From Erinaceus europaeus (Eukaryota > Chordata > Mammalia > Eulipotyphla > Erinaceidae): DNA of 64,000 nucleotides. Shown piece by piece: positions 33,415 through 43,965 of the stretch; position 1 is the first letter of the stretch; each line of letters starts with the position of its first letter. A model generated the notes under the pieces. It was given only the letters and a program-made list of their open reading frames with translations, ran no database searches and was not told the origin of the DNA. Made by a program: the position numbers and the translations under genes. Where the stretch lies: the NCBI RefSeq assembly GCF_950295315.1, contig NC_080172.1, forward strand, positions 110,212,353-110,276,352, in the 5' to 3' direction.

Positions 33415-34014
33415 ATCCTCCTACCTGATTTCTGCCCTAGAGCAAAAGAGGGAGACATGGCTAGGGACATAACAGGTGACTCTAGAAATGTTCCTTTAGT
33501 AATCTGGACATGATTAATGAGTGCTTTTATGTATATTATATAATAATTGGGTTTTCTCTTTAGCCCCATCACACAAATCACAGTTTAAGTGAACTGAATT
33601 TGAACACTTACAAGATAACAAGAAAATATTTGGAATTCTGGCCATTCGGCAGCCTTCTATGCTTCAGGGTCAAAGAAGTTGCTCTGTGACAACGATTTTT
33701 ATTGTAAATTGCCATTACATGCCATAAAGTCTCAGTGAGAGGACAGAAAACAACTCCTCTCCAATAAAGGCATTTTACATTCAGTATTTCCCAAATCCAC
33801 AATTTTAATAGTGAAATGTAAATAAATAATATGCCAGAAAACAGGCAGTGAACAATTAACTGAGATAAATAAAAATCAACACCAGATAAATAAACTTTTG
33901 ACACTGAGCTTCATTATCTGATGCTTGAAAGAAAGAGAAGTTGTGAATGATGGAGGAGTGAATGAGAATGCTACAAAAGATCTGATTTTAATGCAGGGAT
34001 AATTATTATAAATA
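33415..34014. other. Unique sequence, nothing recognised
   Basis: AT-rich. The minus-strand frame at 33608-33904 (98 codons) has no recognisable domain and no codon signal. Confidence 0.5.
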
Positions 34015-35170
34015 TCAATAGTTCTCCCAAGATCACAGATATGGGCTCATGATTATTTCTATAATTATATGTCTATCTATATAGATATCATTTTATCTAT
34101 GGTCCTATTTTCTTCCTTTCTAATTCACACCTACACATATTACTACTTCTGAGTGTCCTTCCTTTTTTTCCTCTTTTCTTCTGGTCCTGATGGAGTTGGG
34201 GTTCAGAGCCCTCTAATAATCTTCCCCTAGCATTTCTCCCCCTCTGGGAGTATGGAACAAAATTCTTTATGGGATGCAGAAGGTGGGAGCTCTAGCTTCT
34301 GTAATTGCTTCTCCACTGGACTTGGGCATTGGCAGGTCAATCCATACCCCCAGCCTTCTTCTATCTTTCCCTAGTGGGGCAGGGCTCTGGGGAGGTAAGA
34401 CTCTGGGACACATTGGAGAGGTCATCTGCCCAGGGAAGTCAGAATGGAATTACAATAATATCTGTAAGTTGGTGTCTGAATGGCAGTAAGCTATAAAATG
34501 GGGGGGGGGGAAGTTTAATAAACAGGAACCAGAAAGTAGAAATAAAGCAGATGAAAATAGGGATATTAGGGTAGGAGGAAGCTAGTAAGTGAGTCTATTT
34601 TAGGTACTTCCTAGGGGCCCACGACTTCAGAAATTTTTGCATGAGCTTGATAACAAAGAGATGCCCTAAAAATATTGTCTGGGAAAATGTAGTCAAAGTT
34701 GAGAATAGAACTACAATTAATATGACCTAGGGTCCATCAATATGACCCAGGGTCCATCAATATGACCCAGGGTCCATGTCTAGTCGTATTTAGCACAGGA
34801 CCCTGTGTAAACTCTTAGTTCCTGTCAGTCTAAGTTCACAGTCCATAGTCACAGCTGGGAACATTCTAGGCTGCACTCATTTCAGGACCAGTCTTCCTGG
34901 AGTGGCACAGTAGAATGACCCAACCTCCCTTCAAAAAGTGGGACAGTCCCTGCCATTGCTACTTTGTAGTGAGGGCAAGGTCCCAAAGAGGCCTTCAAAA
35001 GGGCTTAAGATGATGTTCCTGATAAAAGTAGCCCGTGATAATGCAAAGAGGTCCATTGCATCTACAGAGGAATCCTAGGATGGGGTATTCTGGTAGTAAT
35101 CAGAAAGTGTGACATTAAGTGAGCCAGTCTCTTGCCCTTTTCCAGCTTTTGTAGTCCCTTCTGCATGTTG
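34015..35170 (-). mobile_element. Repeat R, older form
   Basis: Reverse complement of the older R type, similar to 6897-8480: 'ctcccaagatcacagatatg', 'gtcctgatggagttggggtt', 'cttctgtaattgcttctcca', 'cattggagaggtcatctgcc'. A 20-bp unit around 'atatgacccagggtccatca' is present about three times at 34719-34776. Confidence 0.7.
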
Positions 35171-36169
35171 ATTTTTTATAATGTATGTAATATAGTTATT
35201 TGTACAAGCTTCTATATTTTTCTTATGGATTTTTCTATCTCTTTGTTTGCTGATAAACTCCTGATAACTGACAAAAGAGCTACTAGTATTAGCAATAATA
35301 GTAATAATACTAAATACCTTATGACTACATGATGTTTTATTGCTGTCAATTTTCTAGTTATTATATTTCAGCTTAATTCTCCTAATAACACTGTGAAGAA
35401 GACAGGACAGGTATTGTACCAAATATATGGGCTTAAACTGTCAACATTCATAAAGGACAGTTGCCCAGGTTCTCACAGCTTTTGAATAACACAAAGTCTA
35501 CATCTGAATACACAGAGTACACATTCAGTGCTCTTTCCATGTTACATTCAACCCAAGGAAGAGTAAAAAAAAAAATCCAACAATTTGGATGTTTCCCAAA
35601 TCTCATTTCAGCTCTTCATCAGTTATGGTTAGGGTCATGATTCAGCACAGGTATACAGGAGGTACTTAGTCATTTATTCATTTATTTAGGCCAAAGATAG
35701 TCACTTAGTACTTTATTTCTGCCAAACATATAAAAAATCTCTTGGCAGGTACAACTGACTTTAGCACTTAGTTACATCACAAAGAAATAAGTAAGGTTGA
35801 TATGTTTTCATTTTTTTGAGAATAATTTTCAGAAGGAAGTCAGTAAAACAACTTTTCAGTGCCCTGGTTCATACTTGTACACATACTGATTATGAGACAG
35901 AAAGGCTTGAGAAAGCCACCATTTGGAAGATGAATGTTAGTTGTTGTGATTACTATGAACTACCCTGATGCTACAGCCTCCACTTAGGACTGAAGCACTC
36001 ATTTCCCCCAGTTGTTAAGAGTATTAGTGAAAAACATCTTAGAGCTGAGTGCCTTCCAGATGCTGACCTCACTCAAAGCCTTGTGCTCACTCCTCAGGAC
36101 TAGTTTGGGGGACATGACAAAACAACTTCACAAAATATAGAAGAGATGTCTAGAGGTTTGGTGGTCCCT
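35171..36169. other. Unique sequence block
   Basis: About 1 kb without recognised repeats or gene. Frames are short; an A run at 35564-35574 is the only simple repeat of note. Confidence 0.5.
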
Positions 36170-36400
36170 ACCTAACAGCAAGAAAGCCTCATGAAAGGTG
36201 AACCAGTGTTGCAAGTGTCTATCTCTCTATTTATCTTCCCCTTCCCTCTCAATTTCTCTCTGTCCCATCAAATAAGAAAAATAATTTTAAAAAATAGGAA
36301 GGAAGAAAAAGCAAAAGACTGCTGAGGATTCAACATGCAGAGCATCAAGCTCCAGCAATGAACCTTGTGGTAGAAAAAATAATTAATCAATAATAAATAA
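36170..36400 (+). mobile_element. SINE type B, degenerate, with 3' module
   Basis: 'aagcctcatgaaaggtgaac' core-like text, CT-rich body, then 'catcaagctccagcaatgaa' of the 3' module and a 'taataaataaataa' tail. The head is lost. Confidence 0.55.
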
Positions 36401-36407
36401 ATAAGAG

Positions 36408-36625
36408 AGAGGGCTGGGTGATACCATAATGGTAATGCAAAAGACTTTCATATCTGAGACTCTAAGGTCTCAGGTACAATCCCCCACAACACTATCAACC
36501 AGAGTTGAGCATTGCTGTGGAAAGAAGTGGAGGTGAAAGGAGAGGAGAGGGGAGAAGAGGGGAGGAGAGAGGGGAGGAGAGGAGAGAGGAAAGGGGTGGG
36601 GAAGGGGGAGGGGAGGGGAGGAAAT
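36408..36625 (+). mobile_element. SINE type C with GGGGA-rich tail
   Basis: Head 'gggctgggtgataccataat', B-box-like 'aggtacaatcccccacaaca', then an expanded GAGG/GGGGA tract at 36533-36622 in place of the usual tail. Confidence 0.75.
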
Positions 36626-36794
36626 CAAAATTCAAAAGAACTTATTTTTCTCCTACTCCTTACCACAAAGATGAAAGGAAACTATCCGAGGATCATTTTA
36701 AGCTCTGGGAGCATATTTCACATTTAAATCATTTTTCGGAACCATTTACCAGGAAACATGAAAGGCTGCCAAGTTTGAAAATATCCCAAAGCTG

Positions 36795-37012
36795 GGGCTG
36801 GTCAGTGGTGCACCTGGTTGGGCACACATGTTCTGGGTTTGAGCTCCAGTCCCCACCTGCAGGGGGAAAGCTTTGCAAGTGGTGAAGCAGTACTGCAGGT
36901 ATCTCTCTCTCACTCTTTATCTCCCCCTACCCTCTCAGTTTCTGAATATCTCTAGCCAATACATAAAAATGATAATAAAAAAATTAAATAAAGATAATTT
37001 TTTTAAAAAATT
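36795..37012 (+). mobile_element. tRNA-derived SINE type B with TSD
   Basis: Plus copy with a short gap in the head. Flanks 'aaatatcccaaagctg' (36779-36794) and 'aaatatcccagagctg' (37013-37028) match at 15 of 16 positions. Confidence 0.85.
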
Positions 37013-37335
37013 AAATATCCCAGAGCTGCAAAAGACTGCAGCAGGTCCAGGTCCTGGTACAAGTAGTCTCACCACTGAGCCAGAAGATATAGAAGGCCAG
37101 ACAAGTGTTTATGGTAGGGAAAGACCCAGTGGGTGGGGGGGTGATACTAAATAAACTACAATATGAGAATCTAATGGTGTCTCCTAAGATCCTGTCATAA
37201 TGTCACAGTGTTGGTCAACATTTCTCCTTTGGCTAGTTCTGCTTCTGGTTCTATCCGTGTCACGCCAGGTTCCCCTGCATTGCTTGACGCTGTGGTCTAT
37301 TTACATAATCATTGTCTTGTTTGAGACCTGCACTG

Positions 37336-37449
37336 GTTTAATCCCCACTGGTTCGTGCTCTTTTTCCACTCCACCCCCACTCCTAGTCACATCCTGTTTT
37401 ATACTGTTTAATCCCCACTGGTTCACGCTCTTTTTCCACTCCACCCCCT
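37336..37449 (+). repeat. Tandem duplication in LTR U3
   Basis: A 70-bp period repeat: 37336-37379 and 37406-37449 are nearly identical ('gtttaatccccactggttc', 'ctctttttccactccacccc'). Duplicated U3 blocks often act as retroviral enhancers; activity here is inference. Confidence 0.85.
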
Positions 37450-37496
37450 TATCCTACGTACTTCCTCTTCTGACTTGACACTTCCACCTCAGAAGA

Positions 37497-37502
37497 TATA
37501 AA
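37497..37502 (+). promoter_or_regulatory. LTR TATA box
   Basis: 'tataaa' lies 63 bp upstream of the poly-A signal, a normal spacing for a short R region. It would set the ERV transcription start. Confidence 0.6.
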
Positions 37503-37559
37503 GGACAGGATTTTCTAATGAATAGAGATTAGATTGATTGCACTGCTTTCTCACTCATC

Positions 37560-37565
37560 AATAAA
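37560..37565 (+). promoter_or_regulatory. LTR poly-A signal
   Basis: 'aataaa' within 'tcatcaataaagattg', followed by a GT-rich stretch ('gaagtgtgttcc'). Confidence 0.65.
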
Positions 37566-37639
37566 GATTGAAGTGTGTTCCCAGCTCAGCCATGAGTCCC
37601 TGGTCATCTGTCTCCTGCCCACAAAGCTAGCCTGGTATT

Positions 37640-37657
37640 TGGCGCCCAAACAGGGAC
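37640..37657 (+). other. Primer-binding site, tRNA-Lys3 type
   Basis: 'tggcgcccaaacagggac' equals the tRNA-Lys3 complement at 17 of 18 positions; the one difference (A for G at 37649) is what CpG decay gives. It starts two or three bases after the end of U5. Confidence 0.85.
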
Positions 37658-37688
37658 CGGCATCACAGCAGTAGAAAAGTAGACATTT

Positions 37689-39130
37689 TGAGACCTTTCC
37701 TTTCTCATAGGATTCTCTAATTCCACTTCAGGTGGTTCACTTCCTAACAAAGCCCCAAAACCTAGATATAGACCAGGACCCATGAGATAGGGCATATGTT
37801 CACATGTATCCATAAATTAAGGCAAAATATTTACTGGAAGCAAAAGTGCACAGTAGTCTGCAGTGAGTCAATAAATGAAGCAAGCGAGTAGAAAAACCTA
37901 AAAAGACACCATAAAGATCCTAATTAAATAGTGTCTACTTAGACTTAGATACTCTCCTCACCCAATTCCTATTACACTTCTCTCACTCACTCCAAAGCTA
38001 ACCTTTACAAAGTAAGGACTGCAAAAGCTGAATAAGGGCAAGAGACTGGCATACTTTAATGATGACTCTTTAGTCACTATCAGCCCACCCCATCAACTGT
38101 GGGCCTAGTCAGGGAGTCATGAGATTCCCATATAGACATAGTGGGCCTAGACCTCAAATAGATCCCTCTCTCCATTGTCTTTGGTCATCTCCATTAAGAA
38201 CAACACAATGGGCCCCTTTGTGGGCCCCCATAGGACCTTGCCCTCAATGTGGATCAACAGTAGTCGAGTATGTTCCATCCTCTGAAGGAAGGCTGGAAAA
38301 CATACTCTATCTACCACCTGCGGAAGATGAGTTCTGAAATTGGGACAGCTTTGAATGTTCCTACTCATGACCACAAAATGTGAGCTCAGATCTACAGGGA
38401 TGCAGAGGTTACATAGGCTCCTAAGCTGAATATGTGCCCCAGATCAAATCAGTGAGGTTTACAGTCAACAATATTTATACACCTTTCTCCTATTTAGGAG
38501 CTATTCTCAGCTTTCTGGTTCTTTTTCTAGTCATGACATCATCTCCCCAAACAATAACTTGGGTCCACCTGCGTATCAGATGTCAGGCTCAGGAAAAAAG
38601 TAGTATAGGCATGGGCCCTTTGGAATAACACTAAAATAGGCCTACTAGCTATCCTATCTAAAAAACAGAGACCCCAAATCTTCACCTGCAATATTCCAGC
38701 CTTTAGGTTCATGATTAGTCAACAATTTTTTCGGCTCTATATGTTAACTCTTTTTTCATCCACCAGGTTCCAGATGCTACCATGATGCCAACCTGACTTC
38801 CCTGGGCAGACGCCCCCACCAATGTGTCCTGGAACCCCACTTCCCCAGATCCCTGCCCCACTAGGGAAACAGAGAGACAGGCTGGGGGTATGGATCGACC
38901 TGCCAAAGCCCATGTTCAATGGAGAATCAATAACAGAAGCCAAACTTTCCACCTTCTGCAACCCATAATTACTCCGGGTCCATGCTCCCAGAGGATAAAG
39001 AATAGGAGAGCTATCAGGGAAGGGGATGGGATAAGGAGTTCTGGTGATGGGAATCATGTGGAGTTGTACCTTTCTTATCCTATGGTTTTTATCAGTGTTT
39101 CCTTTTTATAAATAAATTTTTTAAAAAAAT
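37689..39130 (+). mobile_element. Repeat R, long copy abutting the ERV leader
   Basis: Sense copy from 'gagacctttcctttctcata' to 'ttttataaataaatttttt'. Landmarks include 'gggcccctttgtgggccccc', 'tcatgaccacaaaatgtgag' and 'caccaggttccagatgctac'. The left junction lies about 30 bp after the retroviral PBS. I find no clear TSD. Confidence 0.8.
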
Positions 39131-39135
39131 AGTCT

Positions 39136-39392
39136 GAGCCGGGGGTCAGGCAGTAGCACAGTGGGTTAAGCACATGTGGCACAAAGCGCAAGGACCAGCA
39201 TAAGGATCCTGGTTCACGCCCCCAGCTCCCTACCTGCAGGGGAGTCGCTTCACAAGCGGTGAAGTAGGTCTGCAGGTGTCTCTCTTTCTCTCCCCCTCTC
39301 TGTCTTCCCCATCTCTCCTCACTTCTCTCTGTCCTATCCAACAATGACAACAATAAAACAAGGGCAACAAAAGGGAATAAATAAAAAAAATT
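39136..39392 (+). mobile_element. tRNA-derived SINE type A
   Basis: Plus copy: 'ggcagtagcacagtgggtta', 'cgcaaggaccagcataagga', core, body, shortened AAC region and tail. Flanks 'tctgagcc' and 'tctgaacc' may be the TSD. Confidence 0.85.
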
Positions 39393-39394
39393 TT

Positions 39395-39690
39395 TTTAAG
39401 TATCTGAACCCTTAAAAAATGGGGGAAAAAAACCTAAACCTTTCTGGAAAACAGTTATTGGTAGAAAAAGAGTGCAAATGACTGGAGAGCATGACCATGG
39501 TTTTCAGAATACCTGTCATGAGCTGTGGTCAGTTTTGCTCAAGATCTTGCTCCAACATTCCTTGTGGTCCCTTCACCTAGGGAAAGAGATCTATCAAAAA
39601 CCTGAACACAGCAAAAGCAAATGATTCAAGTGGCACAAGGAGTGAGTCTTTGATATGAGGTTGGAAACAGTTCAATTAACAACTTATGAT
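39395..39690 (+). mobile_element. L1 3' region fragment
   Basis: 'ctttctggaaaacagttatt' and the following text resemble L1 near the ORF2 end. Positions about 39490-39650 nearly repeat 40218-40380, so the window holds two copies of this L1 segment. Confidence 0.55.
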
Positions 39691-39791
39691 TGTGGTCCAG
39701 GAAGTGGCCTGGCGGTAAAAGTTCAGATTTATAAACATGAGGTCTTGAGTACAGTCTCCAACACTGCATATGCCAGAGTGCTGTTCTGGTC

Positions 39792-39829
<38 letters not shown>

Positions 39830-39954
39830 CTTTCCCTCCCTCCCTCCCTTTCCTTCTCTCTCTCTCTCTCCCTCCCTCCCTTTCCTTCTCTCTCTCTCTC
39901 CCCCCCCCCTCTTTCCTATCTACAGTTCAAAAAAAAAAAAAGAAAAGAAAAGGG
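39691..39954 (+). mobile_element. SINE type D with expanded CT tract
   Basis: Head 'gtggtccaggaagtggcctg', then 'gagtacagtctccaacactg', 'gccagagtgctgttctggtc' and a (CT)n/CCCT tract at 39798-39920, ending in an A-rich tail. The serine/leucine/proline-rich frames here are artefacts. Confidence 0.75.
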
Positions 39955-40170
39955 ATTGGGTGGTGGTGCACTTGGTTGGGCACACATGTTACAGTGCAAA
40001 GGACCAGGGTTCAAGCCACTGGTCTTCACCTGCAGGGGGGAAAGCTTTGTGAGTGATGAAGCAGGACTGCAGCTCTCTCTCTCTCTATCTATCTATCTAT
40101 CTCTCTCTCTTCCTCCCCCTTCCCTCTTGATTTCTAGCTGTCTTATATCCAATAAATAAATCAAGATAGT
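39955..40170 (+). mobile_element. tRNA-derived SINE type B
   Basis: Plus copy: 'ggtggtgcacttggttgggc', core, CT and CTAT repeats at 40074-40110, 'tccaataaataaatcaagat' tail. Confidence 0.85.
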
Positions 40171-40214
40171 TTTTTAAAAGAGAAAGAGAGAGAGAGACCT
40201 GCAGTCCTGCTTCA

Positions 40215-40630
40215 TCACTCACAAAGCACGACCATGCTTTTCAGAATACCTGTCATGAGCTGTGGTTGATTTTGCTCAAGATCTCACTCCAACTTTCCTT
40301 GTGGTTCCTTCACCTAGGAGAAGAGATCCATCAAAAACCTGAACACAGAAAAATCAAATGATTCAAGCAGCATAAGGAGTGATCTCACTCACAGGCAGAA
40401 GCTGAAAAACAAGATCAGAAGAGAAAACGCAAGTAGAGCCTGAACTGGAGTTGGTGTATTGCACCAAAGTAAAAGACTCTGGGGTATGTGGAGGGAGAGA
40501 GTACAGGTCCTGGAAAAGAATGACAGAGGTTGTATTGTTATGTGGAAAACTGAGAAATATTATACATGTACTAATTATTGTATTTACTGTCGACTGTAAA
40601 ACATTAATCCCCCAATAAAGAAATCTAAAA
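40215..40630 (+). mobile_element. L1 3' end, young type
   Basis: From 'ttttcagaatacctgtcatg' to the end 'ccaataaagaaatctaaaa'. It includes 'caaagtaaaagactctgggg' and 'ttgtattgttatgtggaaaa', the 3' UTR type also seen at 24697-24899 (minus) and 52140-52260. Confidence 0.75.
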
Positions 40631-41084
40631 AAAATTTAAAGGAACTAATGATTACTAAAAAATGAAACAAATAATAATAAGATAGTTTATTAAATCTCTT
40701 CATATTCAGGAGTTCATACAATGTCAATGCCAAAGTACACTAGTGAAGCAGTATACTGAAGAGCCTGGGTGATATCTCAACTTCTCACTGCCCTGTGCAT
40801 CAGCCATCATCCAGATCCACCCAACCTGCATGTATGTTCTCAAAATGCCTCCACAACTTTCTGCCAGATTTCCCATTTTTGTTGAAGTCTGGAAGTAACT
40901 GCCACATAATTTCATTCATCATTTTCTCATCACATCCTCAGCAAGTTGTTGAGGGGTGGGTGGAAGTCTAAGTGGCTTATATATATTGCTGAAATATATA
41001 TATTTCAGCAATGTGTGGTTCTCCTTCTTAGTGATGGTACAATATGAAAGGAGGATTCACAAAAGGATCACTGTGACATGTTAA
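40631..41084. other. Unique sequence with a perfect palindrome
   Basis: No gene or mobile element recognised; a 28-bp palindrome lies at 40985-41012. Confidence 0.5.
40985..41012. repeat. Perfect 28-bp palindrome
   Basis: 'attgctgaaatata' is followed directly by its own reverse complement 'tatatttcagcaat', with no spacer. The symmetry stops at the next base on each side. Confidence 0.9.
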
Positions 41085-41475
41085 AAATAGTTTGGTTATA
41101 AAAAGATATTGTGTCCTTAGGGACAAAATGGATGAAGTGGTCCAGGATTTGACACAGTGGATAAAGCATTGGACTTATAAGCAAAATGAATGGATGTGGA
41201 GGTGATTGTGAATAGTGAAATGAGTAAAGAAATAAAAGACAACCACCAGATGGTTATTGTCATATGTGGAATCTAGAGAAATGATACACATTTACTCGAG
41301 GGGGGAAACACAGAAGCAATCAAACTGCTTCTAAGACTTGTGAGAACAATTGTGGTTATCTTACGAAGGTGAGTGTATGGGGACACAGAACTTTGGTGGT
41401 GGGTGTGGTGTGAAACTATACTCTGTAATCTTACAACCTTATAAACTAATCATCATAATTTCTTTTAAAAAAAAG
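41085..41475 (+). mobile_element. Old L1 3'-end fragment
   Basis: 'gtccttagggacaaaatgga', 'tcatatgtggaatctagaga', 'gaactttggtggtgggtgtg' and a terminal 'aactaatcatcataattt' follow the order of an old L1 3' end; it aligns with 11274-11505. A SINE-head insertion sits at 41136-41181. Confidence 0.65.
41124..41193 (+). mobile_element. Tailless SINE-head insertion (46 bp), probable TSD
   Basis: Positions 41136-41181 match the first 46 nt of type D SINE (through 'cattggacttataag') with no body or tail. Flanks 'caaaatggatga' (41124-41135) and 'caaaatgaatgg' (41182-41193) match at 10 of 12 positions. L1 text continues across the insertion. The SINE would go on 'gca', overlapping the TSD start 'ca'. 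Confidence 0.6.
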
Positions 41476-43081
41476 TTTTGTTTTAGAGTAAAAATCACTG
41501 TAGAATAGAATGTAAACTTTCTGGAGATCAAAGAGAGCATAATTGTGACAATAAGAACATGGTATAGTGAAGACTACTGGAAGTATAGTTTTACAAAGCA
41601 AAAATTTTATGATAAATATTAACCCTAACCATGTGTATCCTTCAAGTTAATTATTAACAAGTGAGCTCATAAACAAGCAATGTTGAGTTATTGCTCTTGT
41701 GTTATTAATAACAGACTAGAAAGCATTGTGAAAGTTAAATGATATTTTATACTATAATTCTACAAATGTGTACTAGCACTAAAATTACAGATTAAAAAAT
41801 ATAAGAAAATAATTTACCATGGCCTGTGTCTTACCTAACCAAACAACTAATAAATGATATTTCTCAAGTACTCTAATATAAACACATGGCAAGTATGTGC
41901 TACAATATGTGTATATACATGCTGATTTAACAGTAAGTAACTTGAAAAACTACTGGGAACCAATTGAAGGTGTTCTGTTTTATAACTTTAATATGACACA
42001 CTTTCAATGGACTGGGGAACTTACGGTCACACAAGAACACTTACTGAAATGCATTTTTATCACCAGGGCAAAGCAGACACCTTCAATTAGGAAACCTAGA
42101 GGATATTTCACTTGATTGTTCCAAAAGATGAAAAAGCAAGAGAAAAAAGGGGGAATGAAACTATTTCAGATGCTTTAAATACATTTATCAAATCAGAATG
42201 AACTGCTTTTGATGGCGGGTGTAAGAAGCCAGAAAGCATTCACCAAACTGAACAGCAAGAACTTCTGTTTCACTGTGACTGATTCAACTTAATGAAATTA
42301 TTTTTAACTACACAATGAGAAAGGGAAGATGACAGAAAGGCAAGTAAGACAATAGCCACAAATTTTAAACAAGTATTGCTAGAATTTTGGCCTGACCTTG
42401 AATTTGACAAAACTCAATATAAAGGCCAGGTTTGCAAAAGGACTTCAATTAGAAGAGGTTATCTAAAGAGTGCTTAGACTGGTGTTCAGGATGAAATACT
42501 AACTGAAGTTTGTATTTATTTTGTAAACAAGAAGGTTAACCTTGTTATTTGCACTGCCAATGACATCTTCCCAAGACTATAGAATCCTTACACTATAAAT
42601 CTTTATAGATAAGGAGCTCATTCTTTGTTTGTCAAAATGTGGTAAGAAGTTGTACAAGAAAAATAATGTAGAAATGAATCAAATGCAATGTTGTACACTA
42701 CAGAAACAAAGTATAAACATAGTTCATGTTGTATACTTTGTCATAATAATTTATCCCCTGAAAATAAAATTGGCATTACAATTACCAACACTTATGTCTC
42801 TAACAAAGGCCTTAAAGATTAGTGGGAGATAATAATATTAATAATCTCTTAACTGTTTGTATTGCTTCATATTTTGCAAACCATTTTACCAGTGTTCCAT
42901 TAGTGCTCTTTATGTCAGTTCTGTAAGACATATTTGAGTGGTGACCTGATTAGTCATATGGCTAATAACAGGCACACAAGACTCAAAGATAGCGTCGTTT
43001 CTTTTGCAGGACAATAGAACTACTTCCTGAAATTCTTGTGTTTGTTCAGGAAAAGGAGCTATACAGAGTGAAATAGAATAC
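41476..43081. other. Largest unique block of the right half
   Basis: About 1.6 kb, AT-rich, no recognised repeat. Short frames at 41897-42115 and 42629-42832 have no domains or support. Confidence 0.5.
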
Positions 43082-43090
43082 TGTAATGTC

Positions 43091-43345
43091 TCGAGACCCT
43101 GGCTCCCCACCTGCAGGAGGGTTGCTTCATAAGCAGTGAAGCAGATTTGCAGGTGTCTATCTTTCTCTCCCCTCCTCTCTGTCTTCCCCCCCTCTCTCAA
43201 TTTCTCTCTGTCCTATCCAAAAAAAAAACAATGACAGCAATAACAGCAATGATAAACAACAAGGGCAACAAAGTAGGGAAAATGACCTCCAGCAGCAGTG
43301 GATTTATAGTGCAAGCACTGAGCCCCAGCAATAATCCTGGAGGCA

Positions 43346-43398
<53 letters not shown>
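43091..43398 (+). mobile_element. SINE type A, 5'-truncated, with 3' module and TSD
   Basis: Begins in the core ('tggctccccacctgcagga'), has the 3' module ('cagcagcagtggatttatag') and an A19 plus (TA)n tail at 43346-43398. The TSD 'tgtaatgtc' is exact at 43082-43090 and 43399-43407. Confidence 0.85.
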
Positions 43399-43407
43399 TG
43401 TAATGTC

Positions 43408-43965
43408 AGCTTTTTTTTAGATTGTGCTTGATTCGTTATAAAGAAACAACAGACCATAACTCAGCATTTAATATTTTGTGAAATTATCTTCCACAGTCTT
43501 GAATTTTTAACCAAACAATATTACATAGAATTTCTTATGCAATACTGGGTACCTCCTATAAAACATAATCGGGATCGGTGTTAAGTTGTTAATTGTGGAA
43601 ATCAATGGAAATATTAAATCATTAAAAAATAATAAAAACTTTAAATATTTTATTTTGTTAAAACATATTAATATTTTATATGAAGTGTTATATAAAACAT
43701 TTATTCACCGACTTTTTTAAAATGTAGAGTCAAAGCCTTTTGTTTGAGAATGGGCCCAGTGACCGTCATCCTAATAACTATCTTACAACAATCCCATCTA
43801 TAATTCATCACAGACAATTTCAGTTTCAATTTATTCAATTTGAAGAAAGAACATAATTAGTTGAGAAGAAACTAGACTTGCCTAGCCTCAAAATGTCAGC
43901 TGTGAGATATATTCACTAGAAAAGGGAAACTAGAAACTTTACCTTAGAAACCCAGCAGAGAGGGA
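43408..43965. other. Unique AT-rich sequence
   Basis: No repeat landmark or frame of interest recognised. Confidence 0.5.

Larger units (their letters stand above)
37201..37658 (+). mobile_element. Endogenous retrovirus 5' LTR with primer-binding site
   Basis: One LTR of about 440 bp in order U3 (with a duplicated block), TATA box (37497), poly-A signal (37560), U5, then a primer-binding site at 37640-37657. The Lys3-type site points to a class II (betaretrovirus-like) or lentivirus-like primer use; the LTR length and layout favour a class II ERV, which is inference. The LTR start near 37201-37209 is approximate. About 30 bp of leader follow the PBS before a repeat R copy cuts the element off. 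No gag, pol or env is seen. Confidence 0.75.

Noticed and set aside
33608..33904. A 98-codon minus-strand frame with several hydrophobic stretches.
   Set aside because: AT-rich chance frame with no domain, no flanking gene structure and stop-rich neighbours.
34719..34776. CRISPR-like repeat array.
   Set aside because: Three contiguous 20-bp units without spacers in mammalian repeat DNA; a minisatellite.
37201..37658. Host gene promoter because of TATA box and nearby poly-A signal.
   Set aside because: The short TATA to AATAAA spacing followed by a Lys3-type primer-binding site is retroviral LTR architecture.
39655..40159. Ser/Leu/Pro-rich frames of 129-133 codons.
   Set aside because: They read through (CT)n expansions in a type D SINE and into the next SINE.
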